A stretch of DNA of 48,683 nucleotides, from NCBI GenBank assembly GCA_051295955.1, contig JBPDWA010000009.1, positions 1 to 48,683 of the forward strand, given 5' to 3'. Under the pieces are notes generated by a model. It was not told the origin of the DNA. It made no database searches and was given only the letters and a program-made list of their open reading frames with translations. Numbering within the stretch: position 1 is the first letter of the stretch; every line of letters starts with the position of its first letter. Source of the DNA: Enterococcus faecalis_A. Lineage in GTDB: Bacteria > Bacillota > Bacilli > Lactobacillales > Enterococcaceae. Shown in pieces: positions 15,511 to 25,337 of the stretch. The translations under genes and the position numbers were made by a program.

Positions 15511-16908
15511 ATGTCAATGTTTAGGAAGAAAGAGTTATCAGCAGTTTCTAACACATCCAGCTCCATGAAAAAAGATTTAAAAACAGTCGATTTAATCATG
15601 CTGGGTATTGGAGCAATTGTTGGTACAGGGATTTTTGTCGTTACCGGGGTTGCAGCGGAAAAAACAGCTGGTCCGGCCTTAACTTTATCATTTTTAGTAG
15701 CCGCTGGTGCAATCATTTTAGCCGGGCTATGTTATGCAGAGTTTGCTTCACGTATTCCTGCAATTGGCGGTCCTTACGCTTATATGTACGTAGTTTATGG
15801 TGAGCTCGTTGCTTGGATGACTGGTTGGCTGGTGATTTGTGAATTCTTTTTAGCCGTTTCTTCCGTTGCTTCTGGTTGGTCGGGCTATGTTCACGGCTTT
15901 TTAGCTAGCTTAGGAATGGATTTGCCTAAATCGCTAAGCGGCGCCTACAATCCTGCTAATGGTACGTATGTGGATATCATTGCCATACTTGTGCTTTTAG
16001 CAGTTACCTTTTGGGTGTCGTTGGAAGCTAAGACAGCTCTTCGTTTAAATAATGTGATGGTCTTTGTCAAATTCGGAATTATCGCCCTCTTTTTAATTAT
16101 TGGCTTCTTTTATGTGAAACCCACAAATTGGCAACCGTTTATGCCGTTTGGTTTTTCCGGTGTGATGGGCGGGGCGGCGATTGTGTTCTTCGCTTTTTTA
16201 GGTTTTGATGCCGTTAGCATGACCGCTGAAGAAGTCAAAAATCCGCAAAAAGATATACCAAAAGGGATCATCGGTTCCATTATTATCGCTGCGATCTTGT
16301 ATATCATCGTTACCTTAGTTCTCACAGGAATCGTACCGTTTAATGCATTAGGCGTAAAAGACCCAGTGGCTTTTGCCATGCGCTTTGTTCATCAAGAAGG
16401 AGTAGCCGGCATGATTTCAGTGGGCGCTATTTTAACTCTTTTAACGGTGACAATTTCCATGATGTATAGTTTAGCTCGAGTTATTTATGCTATCAGTAAA
16501 GACGGTTTACTGCCGCAACTTATGAGCAAAATCGATCCTAAAACACGTACACCCAAAAATGCGACGTATGTAGCAGGAGCTTGCTCCATGATTTTTGCCG
16601 GCTTGGTGCCGATGGAAATTTTAGCTGAGTTAACCAATATTGTAACCTTAATGTATTTGATTGTCATGGCGTTGGGAATTATTCGCTTACGAAAAATAGC
16701 CGGACAGCCGCAATCCAATGAGTTTAAAATTCCATTGGTGCCGTTATTGCCAATTCTATTGATTGTAGTTAGCATCGCATTAATGTTACAATTACAAGCT
16801 GCTACTTGGAAAGCCTTTGCTGTCGCTTTAGTCGTCGGGTTTATTATTTACTTCACCTATGGCTATCATCACAGTAAAGTCGGCCAAGAAGAAGGTTCCG
16901 CTAAATAA
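15511..16908 (+). CDS. APC-superfamily amino acid permease (YfnA/CAT-like)
   Basis: A 465-residue permease with about twelve membrane helices. The N-terminal motif IMLGIGAIVGTGIFVVTG and the AGLCYAEFASRIPAIGGPYAYMYVVYGE region belong to the cationic amino-acid transporter group of the APC superfamily; the GFDAVSMTAEEVKNPQKDIPKGI loop is also typical. Substrate is probably a cationic or branched amino acid. Start placed at ATG 15511 because GGAGGGG (15496-15502) sits 8 nt upstream; an upstream in-frame TTG would overlap that site. A terminator follows. Confidence 0.9.
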   Translation: MSMFRKKELSAVSNTSSSMKKDLKTVDLIMLGIGAIVGTGIFVVTGVAAEKTAGPALTLSFLVAAGAIILAGLCYAEFASRIPAIGGPYAYMYVVYGELVAWMTGWLVICEFFLAVSSVASGWSGYVHGFLASLGMDLPKSLSGAYNPANGTYVDIIAILVLLAVTFWVSLEAKTALRLNNVMVFVKFGIIALFLIIGFFYVKPTNWQPFMPFGFSGVMGGAAIVFFAFLGFDAVSMTAEEVKNPQKDIPKGIIGSIIIAAILYIIVTLVLTGIVPFNALGVKDPVAFAMRFVHQEGVAGMISVGAILTLLTVTISMMYSLARVIYAISKDGLLPQLMSKIDPKTRTPKNATYVAGACSMIFAGLVPMEILAELTNIVTLMYLIVMALGIIRLRKIAGQPQSNEFKIPLVPLLPILLIVVSIALMLQLQAATWKAFAVALVVGFIIYFTYGYHHSKVGQEEGSAK

Positions 16909-16922
16909 TTCCTTGCGATTTT

Positions 16923-16969
16923 GAGTTTGCTCCACGTCTTTCAAAAAAGACGGGACGAACTCTTTTTTT
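16923..16969 (+). terminator. Terminator after the amino acid permease
   Basis: GAGTT (16923-16927) / AACTC and inner GTCTT (16936-16940) / AAGAC (16947-16951), followed by seven T. Confidence 0.7.
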
Positions 16970-17243
16970 ATCGTTTGCCTTTGTTTTTTAAGCAAGTATT
17001 ATAAGCTTTATTTAACAATAAGGCAGAATAAAATTTGTAAAACATGTACTCGTTTTAATCAAATAATAGGTAAATGAGTCAACAGCCTAGAATAGAATAC
17101 AAAAAGATAAAAAGGAATCCCCCTAGGCAGAAAAACCACTAGTAATAGAAAGAGCAATTTTAGGGGGGAGGGGCTAATCACTGCCTGTAGAAGCTAAAAT
17201 TATCACAAATAGCCGTAGAGCAAGACACTGTAAATATATAGAT

Positions 17244-17429
17244 ATCGGTCAAGTTTACCCAGCCTTAACCATTACAAAAGCAACGGTTAATATTTTAGTG
17301 AAGAATAATTACAGATGAGTTGAAGCAGCCGGTAATAATGACCTAAAAGCGTTAAAAGATTATTATGGAACAAAAACAACAGAAGAAGTTCTTCCGTTGA
17401 TGAGGGAATTACAAAAATTGCTAACTTGA
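17244..17429 (+). pseudogene. Unidentified decayed gene remnant
   Basis: A 62-codon frame (IGQVYPALTITKATVN... then VEAAGNNDLKALKDYYGTKT... to QKLLT) is broken by TGA at 17316-17318 and has no start. Downstream, other frames still read protein-like (GAKEEAKKFYPLKAKHELPA, 17458-17520), as if more frameshifts follow. The composition is coding-like while the frames are broken, so this is probably a dead gene. The family is not recognised. Between 16970 and 17243 there is also an inverted repeat CCCCCTA (17120-17126) / TAGGGGG (17161-17167). Confidence 0.35.
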
Positions 17430-17591
17430 AATTTATTACTACCGGTACAAAATCAAAGGAGCCAAAGAGGAAGCTAAGAAATTTTATCCATTGAAGGCAA
17501 AGCACGAATTGCCAGCTTCAAACCATTTAAAGGTTGCAGCTAAAACTGTGCATAGATGTTCTGTGTTCAGCTCTGTTCATCCGGTGAGTCT

Positions 17592-17625
17592 AAAGCCTGC
17601 ACCGACTTCTATAGCAGGCTTTTTA
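17592..17625 (+). terminator. Terminator upstream of metG
   Basis: AAAGCCTGC (17592-17600) / GCAGGCTTT (17614-17622) with a 13-nt loop and T-run. It may end readthrough from the left. I looked for a T-box (AGGGTGGAACCGCG-like element) here and did not find one. Confidence 0.7.
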
Positions 17626-17732
17626 TCTCTTAGAAAATGCAAGGTTTTCTAGTTCAACCACAGGAATTATGGTATACTGTTTAGGAGTAAATCCAGATGA
17701 TTGGGAAAATTGCTGAAGGAGGTTTTTTTTAC

Positions 17733-19742
17733 ATGCCACAAAAAGAAACATTTTATATTACTACGCCTATTTATTATCCAAGCGGAAAACTACACATTGG
17801 AAATTCATATACGACGATTGCCTGCGATGCGATGGCTCGCTATAAGCGCTTGATGGGCTTTGATGTCTTTTATTTAACTGGTGTTGATGAGCATGGTCAA
17901 AAAATTGAAAAAAAAGCGGCACAATTAGACGTAACCCCGCAAGCTTACGTGGATAAAATGGCTGCCGATGTCCAAAAATTATGGAAGACATTGGACATTA
18001 GCTATGATAAATTTATCCGGACGACCGATGATTATCATGTAACTGCGGTTCAAAAGATTTTTGACCGCTTAGTTGAACAAGGGGATATTTACCTTGGTGA
18101 ATATGAAGGCTGGTACTCTGTTTCTGATGAAGAATTTTTCACGGAAACGCAATTGGCTGAAGTATACCGCGATGAAGATGGCAATGTAATCGGCGGTAAA
18201 GCCCCTAGTGGTCATGAAGTAGAATTGGTAAAAGAAGAATCTTACTTCTTTAAGATGAGCAAATATGCAGATCGTTTGGTAGCCTATTATGAAGAGCATC
18301 CAGAATTTATTCAACCGGAATCTCGCAAAAATGAAATGCTGAATAACTTCATTAAACCTGGTTTGGAAGATCTAGCAGTATCGCGGACGACATTTACGTG
18401 GGGTATTCCTTTAAACCGCGATCCTAAGCATGTTGTTTATGTGTGGATTGACGCCTTATCCAATTATATTACTGCTCTTGGTTATGGGACGGATGATGAT
18501 ACGCTATTCCAAAAATACTGGCCGGCTGATGTACATATGGTCGGTAAAGAAATTGTCCGTTTTCATACTATCTACTGGCCGATTATGCTGATGGCCTTAG
18601 AGCTGCCGTTACCGAAAAAAATCTACGGACATGGTTGGCTGTTAATGAAAGACGGCAAAATGTCCAAATCAAAAGGTAACGTTGTCTATCCGGAACTGCT
18701 AGTGGAGCGTTACGGCTTGGATGCTCTACGTTATTATTTATTAAGGGCTATTCCATTTGGTAGCGATGGTATCTTTACGCCGGAAGATTTTGTTTCGCAT
18801 TTGAATTACGATCTGGCCAATGATTTGGGCAATCTCTTAAACCGAGCGATTGCGATGATCAACAAATATTGCGCCGGCAAAGTTCCACAGTATGCTTCGA
18901 AAGTAACACCATTTGACAGTGAACTGTCAACAACTGCGGCTAATGTAATTGGCAAATATCATGCAGCAATGGAGAGGATGGAATTTAACACAGCTCTTGC
19001 TGAAATTTGGACACTGGTATCAAGGGCGAATAAATATATTGATGAAACCGCTCCTTGGATTTTAGCCAAAGATGAAGCGAAAAAACTAGAACTGGATAGT
19101 GTGATGGTTCATTTAGCAGAAAGTCTGCGCATTATCGCTATTTTATTGCAGCCCTTTATGACCACTACTCCAAGTAAAATCTTCGAACAATTAGGGCTTG
19201 ATCCAGAATCCATGCATATGGAAAATATCCACTTTGGTGAGTTTCCAACAGACGTGACGGTAGTCAGCAAAGGAACACCAATCTTCCCACGCTTGGATCT
19301 TGAGACGGAAGTGACTTACATTCAAAAGAAAATGGCTCAAAGCGAAGGAACGACCGCACAAGAAATCAAGTGGGATCCGGAAGAAACGACGCTTGTTTCC
19401 ACGAAAGATAAAGCGATCAAATACGATGATTTCGATAAAGTGGAATTAAAAGTAGCCGAAGTTATTGATTGTAAAAAAGTAAAAGGAGCCGACAAGCTCT
19501 TACAGTTCCGCTTGGATGCTGGTGACGAAAACCATCGCCAAATTCTTTCAGGAATCGCTGAATTTTATCCTGATCCAGCTACGTTAATCGGAAAAAAAGT
19601 AGTGATTGTTGCGAATTTGAAACCTAGAAAAATGCGTGGCCAAATTAGTCAAGGCATGATTCTTTCCGCTGAATCGCCGCAAGGAAAACTGCAAATTGTT
19701 GAAGCACCTAAAGAAATGCCGAATGGTGCCACGATTGCATAA
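17733..19742 (+). CDS. metG: Methionyl-tRNA synthetase
   Basis: Charges tRNA-Met with methionine. The 669-residue protein has the class I signatures HIGN at 21-24 and KMSKS at 309-313, the anticodon-binding helical region, and a C-terminal tRNA-binding OB domain from about residue 565 (FDKVELKVAEVIDCKKVKGADKLL ... MRGQISQGMILSAE). The length is typical of the Firmicute form. The insert region EEFFTETQLAEVYRDEDGNVIGG lacks zinc-binding cysteines. The start at 17733 has AAGGAGG 10 nt upstream; an earlier in-frame ATG at 17697 has no such site. Flanked by terminators on both sides, so monocistronic. Confidence 0.97.
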   Translation: MPQKETFYITTPIYYPSGKLHIGNSYTTIACDAMARYKRLMGFDVFYLTGVDEHGQKIEKKAAQLDVTPQAYVDKMAADVQKLWKTLDISYDKFIRTTDDYHVTAVQKIFDRLVEQGDIYLGEYEGWYSVSDEEFFTETQLAEVYRDEDGNVIGGKAPSGHEVELVKEESYFFKMSKYADRLVAYYEEHPEFIQPESRKNEMLNNFIKPGLEDLAVSRTTFTWGIPLNRDPKHVVYVWIDALSNYITALGYGTDDDTLFQKYWPADVHMVGKEIVRFHTIYWPIMLMALELPLPKKIYGHGWLLMKDGKMSKSKGNVVYPELLVERYGLDALRYYLLRAIPFGSDGIFTPEDFVSHLNYDLANDLGNLLNRAIAMINKYCAGKVPQYASKVTPFDSELSTTAANVIGKYHAAMERMEFNTALAEIWTLVSRANKYIDETAPWILAKDEAKKLELDSVMVHLAESLRIIAILLQPFMTTTPSKIFEQLGLDPESMHMENIHFGEFPTDVTVVSKGTPIFPRLDLETEVTYIQKKMAQSEGTTAQEIKWDPEETTLVSTKDKAIKYDDFDKVELKVAEVIDCKKVKGADKLLQFRLDAGDENHRQILSGIAEFYPDPATLIGKKVVIVANLKPRKMRGQISQGMILSAESPQGKLQIVEAPKEMPNGATIA

Positions 19743-19744
19743 AT

Positions 19745-19789
19745 AAAAAAAGTAGCACCTGTTGTTTACAACGTAGGTGCTACTTTTTT
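19745..19789 (+). terminator. Bidirectional terminator between metG and the convergent membrane gene
   Basis: AAAAAAGTAGCACCT pairs perfectly with AGGTGCTACTTTTTT around a 14-nt loop. Confidence 0.85.
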
Positions 19790-19824
19790 CGTTTAAGATC
19801 AACAAGTTTTTGCTTTCAAATCCT

Positions 19825-20418
19825 TTATTTGCGCTTTATTTTGTAACTACGTTTCTTTGGTAGCCAACGGTTTGGAATCAACAGTAAAATTAAGGCATAA
19901 GGCGCACTAATAATTCGCCAAGCTAACATCCGACTGAGGCTGTCGTGGGTATACAGCCATTCCAAAAGAACGTGCAAACCAAGAATACTCAACACAACTA
20001 AAGCAGCAATTGCTAATGAATGACTGGGCTGCCAATAATGCTTCAAAAGGCTGATGGCAATAGGTAGTAAATAAAAGTAAGCACTCGTTAAAGAAATCCG
20101 CCAGCTTTTGACCACGGCACCTAGATTAATGAAAAAAAATAACAGCGATAGAATTAGGGCAAACGGTGGGAAAAAAGCGATTAAAGCAGAATAAATGACA
20201 CCCCAAATGATCATGAGCGGCCCTTTTACAAGGGCTACAATGACTGTGAAAAGAGCAATTAAAACTACTTGTTGAGTCACATTACCGATTGCTAATAAGG
20301 CAAAAAGAACCAGCAGCAGCCAATGCCAAATGGTTTGGTTTTGCTGCTTACGTGTAACCGTTACATTTTTTTGAAGCAGTGTTTTAAAAAAATGTTCTGG
20401 ATCAAAGGACTGTTTCAT
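19825..20418 (-). CDS. Membrane protein of unknown function
   Basis: A 197-residue protein with a short cytoplasmic N-terminus (MKQSFDPEHFFKTLL) and about six hydrophobic segments, ending in a very basic tail (RWLPKKRSYKIKRK). No motif tells its function. It ends 36 nt from the bidirectional terminator after metG. Upstream (20419-20546) is non-coding. The gene is intact, unlike its helD neighbour. Confidence 0.65.
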   Translation of the reverse strand: MKQSFDPEHFFKTLLQKNVTVTRKQQNQTIWHWLLLVLFALLAIGNVTQQVVLIALFTVIVALVKGPLMIIWGVIYSALIAFFPPFALILSLLFFFINLGAVVKSWRISLTSAYFYLLPIAISLLKHYWQPSHSLAIAALVVLSILGLHVLLEWLYTHDSLSRMLAWRIISAPYALILLLIPNRWLPKKRSYKIKRK

Positions 20419-20546
20419 TGGATATCAACTCCTATATTAGTCAATGCTATTGAAGTATACCTAATCGGGGCTAAAAACACATCGGACTAAAGTAGGGAAT
20501 TATTTTTAATAGCAGAAAAATAATCTGAAAGTAATGATTGTAATAG

Positions 20547-20588
20547 ATAAAAACAGCCACGAAGAGAGAAATTAAGTGCTGTGGCTGT
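20547..20588 (-). terminator. Terminator of the helD remnant
   Basis: ACAGCCAC (20553-20560) and GTGGCTGT (20581-20588) form a perfect 8-bp stem. Read on the complement it is followed by a T-run (A-run 20548-20552 on the plus strand). Confidence 0.65.
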
Positions 20589-20596
20589 ATTTATTC

Positions 20597-22783
20597 TTAG
20601 GTTACATTGCTTTGATACGCTGTCAGCCATGGCGACAAATTACTAACATATGGTAAGTAAAGTCGCTTCATACCTCGAGAAACTGCTGTATAAAGAATTT
20701 TACGGTCACACTCCGTGTAGTAACGCTCAGCAGAGGGAATATGAAGAATTATTTGGTCAAATTCCATTCCTTTGGCCATGTCAATAGAAAGAATTTGCCA
20801 GTTTTTAGAAGGCTGTTTTATAGTTTCTAGCAAATCCACTAAGACTTTTTGCTCCGCTTGATTTTTGGTGATGATGGCTCCGGTATCGGAGATGGGTAAA
20901 TCAGCGATCATTTTAGTTAGTACCTCTAAATAATCTGCTTCATTTTCACATTGTGTGAGACAAGGCTTTGGCCCGTCTGGTCGAATCGCCACGATTTTCA
21001 GGTGATGAGGATCGTTGACTAAAGTTTGAAATAAGCATGTAATTTCTTTACTAGATCGATAACTGTTGACTAATTGATAGGCGGCCATGGGACGTTTTAA
21101 CGGTATGAGCAAATCTTTGATTTCTTGAGATTCCAGTGCTGTATTAAAAATCGCTTGGTTTTCATCGCCAGCTAATGTTATATTTGCTTTAGGAAATAAA
21201 GTAAATAGCAGTAGTAACTGAGCAGCGGTATAATCTTGCACCTCATCGATTAAACGAAATGCTAGTTCCTATGGGATAGGTCTTCAATCAATAAATGTTT
21301 TACCCATAAAAGGGCTGTAACCTCATCAGCAGAATAAACAGCAGCTGTTCGTTGGTACGCTTTGTGCTGATATGCTTGATACATCGTTTGAAAGAGCGCC
21401 CACTCACTGAGCCATTTATGTTCTTGAATTGCTATAGTTACGGAACGATATTTTTTACGTAGTCGTTTCAGGGCAAAAGATGCTAGTGTTGCTTCATGCT
21501 CAGCGCTAAGTACAGTACCGAAATAACGTAGTTGCTCGGCTTCAATCAACTGTTGTATTTGTTCGATCATTTGCTGGGAAGCTGCTTGTTGATGCATTCG
21601 ACGCTGTCAAAGATGAGTAAGTTTTTCTTTGGTAGCGGCCAGCCGCTTTCTCACTGGCAGTTCACTTGGTGTTTGACAATAAAGAGAAAAAATGGGTTCC
21701 GCAGTAAATAAGCGCTGCTTTTTATACATAATATCTTGAAACAAACTTGCTGAAAGATTAACAGATTGCTGTTTTTTAAGAAAATCGACGAAATCAAAGG
21801 AACGTAAAATGGTTTCTTGCTCTGTAGCTGTTGTTTGGATAATACGGCTGAAAAATTCAGCTTTGCTTTCTAACGGTAGGAAGGTTTGATTCGTAAATCG
21901 TAGGAATTGCAACAGCGTAAGATTTCTTGGGTTGCGTTCTCCTAAATTTGGCAGGACTTGTGAAATATAATCGATAAAAGTTGAATTTGGCGATAAAAGT
22001 AAAATATTATCAGCAGTAATTATTTGCCGATTTTGATAAAGTAAGTAGGCAATTCGTTGCATAATAACGGATGTCTTGCCGCTGCCGGCAATGCCGTTTA
22101 CCAGCAAAATCGGTTGTTTCTTCTCGCGAATAATTTTCATTTTGTTCTTGTTGAATCGTTGTGGTAATCTCTTTTGTGTATGGGGAGGAATCAGCTTCCA
22201 AAGTGTGTAATAAAACATCATCTTAAATGGCAATCGTTGTATCAAAATAGTTTAGCAAACGACTTTTTTCGATTAAAAATTGCCGTTTCAATTCCAGTTG
22301 TACTGAAACCGTAGTGTCATTGGCTTGATAAAGGATGGCGCCTAATACATTGTTGTAAAATAAGCCGGCAATGGGTGAACGCCAATCATGCACTCGTGTT
22401 TGAGCGGCCAAAGAAGTAAAATCGTTGACGCCAATATAAAAAGTTTCTTGCGTTGTTGGGCTGTCGTCAAAGCTTAGGACGATTTTGCCAAAGTATGGCA
22501 CCTCTAATAGGTACTCTACTTTTGCTAATTGTGCAGCGTTGTTTTGATTTTTCAGATTCCACTGATCAATTTCTCGATTTTTCATTTCCAGCATCGCCAA
22601 GGTCTCCAAATTTTCAGTATGGCTGTCAAAATTTAAGCTTGTATCATGATCGAATTCATCTAATAGTGTTTTGCCTTTTTGTATCGAATCTGCTAATTGG
22701 CTTTGATAGCTTTTTTTGGCTGCAAGTAATTCTTGATAGACCAGTTGAAGGTAAGCCTGTTCTTTTGCACGCTCATCTGTCAT
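20597..22783 (-). pseudogene. helD: HelD-type UvrD-like helicase, multiply broken
   Basis: Consecutive fragments on the complement rebuild a HelD-like superfamily 1 helicase. HelD in Firmicutes is an RNA polymerase-associated factor that recycles stalled enzyme. Fragments: N-terminal coiled coil and VHDWRSPIAGLFYN; DDVLLHTLEADSS; Walker A region VNGIAGSGKTSVIMQRIAYLLY; a middle part; RLIDEVQDYTAAQL (Walker B); NSYRSSKEI; and KGMEFDQIIL ... YTAVSRGMKRLYL. Lesions visible: an in-frame TAA at 22223-22225, a frameshift near 22140, an in-frame TGA at 21607-21609 and a frameshift near 21250. The start (22783) still has a G-rich ribosome site. With four lesions no working helicase can be made. Confidence 0.88.
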
Positions 22784-22982
22784 GAAACAACCCCCTATTA
22801 TCTTTTTTTGCAAAACTCGAAATTATAAGCTATTTTTGTTGCGAATGCAAGTGTCAAAAGCTTATCTGAAAAACATGAAAATTCTAAGGACTGTCCATTC
22901 AGCTTTTACTAAAAATGTGATACAGTATAAATGGTGAATAAAATGATATGCTCAAAATAGAAGCGCAAGGGAGGGAATGAGG

Positions 22983-23753
22983 ATGATTTTTGATTCTCAT
23001 ACTCATTTAAATGCAGAACAATTCAACGAAGAGATTCCAGCAACGATTGAAAGAGCTCGTAAGCTGGGTGTTACTGAGATGGCGGTGGTGGGTTTTGATG
23101 CGCCCACCATCGAAAAATCTTTGGCTTTAAGTCGTGAATATTCTTCGATTCATAGCATTATCGGATGGCATCCGACTGAAGCTGGCAGTTATACGCCGGC
23201 AGTGGAAAAAAAGCTGCAAGAACAGTTAACCTTGCCGAAAGTGGTGGCTTTAGGAGAAATCGGCTTGGATTATCATTGGATGGAAGATCCTAAAGAAGTT
23301 CAAGCTCAAGTGTTTCGACGACAAATTTCGATTGCCAAAGAGATGCAATTGCCCATCAGTATCCATACTAGAGAAGCTTTGGAAGATACTTATCAAATTT
23401 TAAAAGCGGAACGCATTCACGAAGTGGGCGGTATTATGCATAGCTTTAGCGGCGACCCAGAATGGATGCAACGTTTCGTTGACTTAGGCTTGTATATTTC
23501 CTTTAGTGGTGTGGTAACTTTTAAAAAAGCTTTGGATGTTCAAGCCGCTGCTCAAGTAGTACCCTTAGAGCGTTTATTAGTAGAAACAGATGCTCCTTAT
23601 CTAGCGCCGGTTCCATTCCGAGGCAAACGTAATGAGCCTGGCTATACCCGTTATGTTGTTGAAAAAATTGCAGAATTAAGAGCATTGCCTTTTGAAGAAG
23701 TTGCTAAGGTAACCACTGATAATGCTCATCGCTTGTTTGGATTAGACGCATGA
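22983..23753 (+). CDS. TatD-family metal-dependent deoxyribonuclease
   Basis: A 256-residue amidohydrolase-fold nuclease. Metal-site signatures: FDSHTHLN at the N-terminus, GEIGLDYHW in the middle, ISIHTREA, GIMHSFSG and LVETDAPYLAP near the C-terminus. TatD proteins are 3'-5' exonucleases involved in DNA repair or turnover. Start at 22983 has AAGGGAGGG at 7 nt; ATG 22977 in the same frame is too close to it. The stop overlaps the start of rnmV (ATGA), so the two are translationally coupled. The order tatD-rnmV-rsmA is conserved in Firmicutes. Confidence 0.95.
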   Translation: MIFDSHTHLNAEQFNEEIPATIERARKLGVTEMAVVGFDAPTIEKSLALSREYSSIHSIIGWHPTEAGSYTPAVEKKLQEQLTLPKVVALGEIGLDYHWMEDPKEVQAQVFRRQISIAKEMQLPISIHTREALEDTYQILKAERIHEVGGIMHSFSGDPEWMQRFVDLGLYISFSGVVTFKKALDVQAAAQVVPLERLLVETDAPYLAPVPFRGKRNEPGYTRYVVEKIAELRALPFEEVAKVTTDNAHRLFGLDA

Positions 23754-24331
23754 AAGAGAAGCTGAAAGTAGCTGAAATTATCGTAGTCGAAGGCAAAGAC
23801 GATACGCGTAGAATTCAAGAAGTTGTAATAGCTGATACAATTGAAACCATCGGATCTGCCATCAGTGAGGAAACACTGCAACAAATTGAACACGCCCAAG
23901 AAACCAGAGGTGTAATTATTTTTACTGATCCCGATTACTCAGGAGAGAAAATTCGCAAAACGATTATGGAAGTGGTGCCGGATGCCAAACATGCTTTTTT
24001 GCCAAGAAAACAAGCGGTGCCTAGAAAAAAAGGAACGAGTTTGGGAGTAGAACATGCCAGCGACCAAGCAATTATTGAAGCGCTGAAAAAAGTCGTAACG
24101 CCCGTAGCGATGGATGAAACGTTTCCTGAAATTCCTAGACAATTCCTTTGGGAGTGTGGTTTAATAGCAGGAGCGCATGCCAAGGAACGCCGGGAATATT
24201 TAGGCGATGAATTACGAATTGGCTATACAAATAGCAAACAATTAGTCAAACGGTTAGCTATGTTTCGGATTACAAAAGAAGAAGTAGCACAAGTCATGGC
24301 TTCTTATAGGGATTCTGAGCCGATTGATTAA
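23750..24331 (+). CDS. rnmV: Ribonuclease M5
   Basis: RNase M5 performs the final maturation of 5S rRNA. The 193-residue product has an N-terminal Toprim domain with Glu14 in VVEGKDD and the DxD pair Asp60/Asp62 in IIFTDPDYSGEKIR, then the C-terminal RNA/protein-binding part. It overlaps tatD by 4 nt and lies 62 nt before rsmA, the classic context. Length and motifs are normal. Confidence 0.96.
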   Translation: MKEKLKVAEIIVVEGKDDTRRIQEVVIADTIETIGSAISEETLQQIEHAQETRGVIIFTDPDYSGEKIRKTIMEVVPDAKHAFLPRKQAVPRKKGTSLGVEHASDQAIIEALKKVVTPVAMDETFPEIPRQFLWECGLIAGAHAKERREYLGDELRIGYTNSKQLVKRLAMFRITKEEVAQVMASYRDSEPID

Positions 24332-24393
24332 TTCAGGCAACTGGCAAAGAATAAGCACTGCTAGAGAATAAGCAGAAAAGTGGAGGAAACAGA

Positions 24394-25293
24394 TTGACAG
24401 AATATAAAGACATTGCCACTCCTTCGAGAACTAAAGAAATTTTAAAGAAACACGGCTTTTCATTTAAAAAAAGCTTGGGGCAAAATTTTTTAACGGAACC
24501 AAATATTTTAAGAAAAATCGTCGAAACGGCTGCGATTGACCAGCAGACCAATGTAATTGAAGTAGGTCCGGGGATTGGCGCCTTAACGGAACAATTAGCA
24601 AAACAGGCAGCACAAGTTTTAGCATTTGAAATTGATGAACGTTTGCTGCCGGTATTAGCAGAGACAATGCAACCCTACCAAAATGTAACGATTGTCCATC
24701 AGGATGTTTTAAAAGCAAACTTACAGGAGACAACCCAAACGGTTTTTGGAAAAGAGCGTCCTTTAAAAGTAGTAGCGAACTTACCTTATTACATTACTAC
24801 ACCGATTATGATGCACTTTTTGGAATCTGAATTAGAAGTGCAAGAAATGGTCGTCATGATGCAAAAAGAAGTAGCGGAACGGATTTGTGCACAACCGGGA
24901 ACAAAAGCTTATGGCTCTTTATCCATTGCTGTGCAATACTTTATGGCAGCTAGTGTTGCATTTATCGTACCTAAGACTGTTTTTATTCCGCAGCCGAATG
25001 TTGATTCTGCGATAATCAAGTTGACAAAAAGAGAGCGACCCGCAGTTACTGTAAGCGATGAACAAGAATTTTTTAAATTAACCAAAGCAGCTTTTCAATT
25101 GCGACGAAAAACATTGTGGAATAACTTAATTCATTATTACGGTAAAGACGAAGCGACCAAAGCTTGGCTGAAGGATAGCTTGACCAAAGCTGAAATAGAT
25201 CCGTCACGACGAGGAGAAACCTTAAATCTGGCCGAATTTGCCAAGTTAAGTAATACGCTGATAGCAAACAAAACATTATTTTTAACAAAATAA
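24394..25293 (+). CDS. rsmA: 16S rRNA dimethyladenosine transferase (KsgA)
   Basis: Dimethylates two adjacent adenines near the 3' end of 16S rRNA during 30S maturation. Motifs: FKKSLGQNFLTEPNIL at the N-terminus, SAM motif I VIEVGPGIGALTEQLA, and the catalytic motif IV NLPYYITTP. 299 residues, normal. The start is TTG 24394, supported by TGGAGGA (24381-24387) and by the absence of a nearer ATG. Third gene of the tatD-rnmV-rsmA group. The hairpin after it is probably also the right end of an IS200-like element. Confidence 0.96.
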   Translation: MTEYKDIATPSRTKEILKKHGFSFKKSLGQNFLTEPNILRKIVETAAIDQQTNVIEVGPGIGALTEQLAKQAAQVLAFEIDERLLPVLAETMQPYQNVTIVHQDVLKANLQETTQTVFGKERPLKVVANLPYYITTPIMMHFLESELEVQEMVVMMQKEVAERICAQPGTKAYGSLSIAVQYFMAASVAFIVPKTVFIPQPNVDSAIIKLTKRERPAVTVSDEQEFFKLTKAAFQLRRKTLWNNLIHYYGKDEATKAWLKDSLTKAEIDPSRRGETLNLAEFAKLSNTLIANKTLFLTK

Positions 25294-25337
25294 AATACGA
25301 AAAATGAAGGAAAATTTTTTCACTGTTAAAACCAAAG

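Noticed and set aside
17540..17732. T-box riboswitch before metG
   Set aside because: Expected for a tRNA synthetase gene, but no AGGGTGGAACCGCG-like T-box sequence or antiterminator is present; only a simple terminator.
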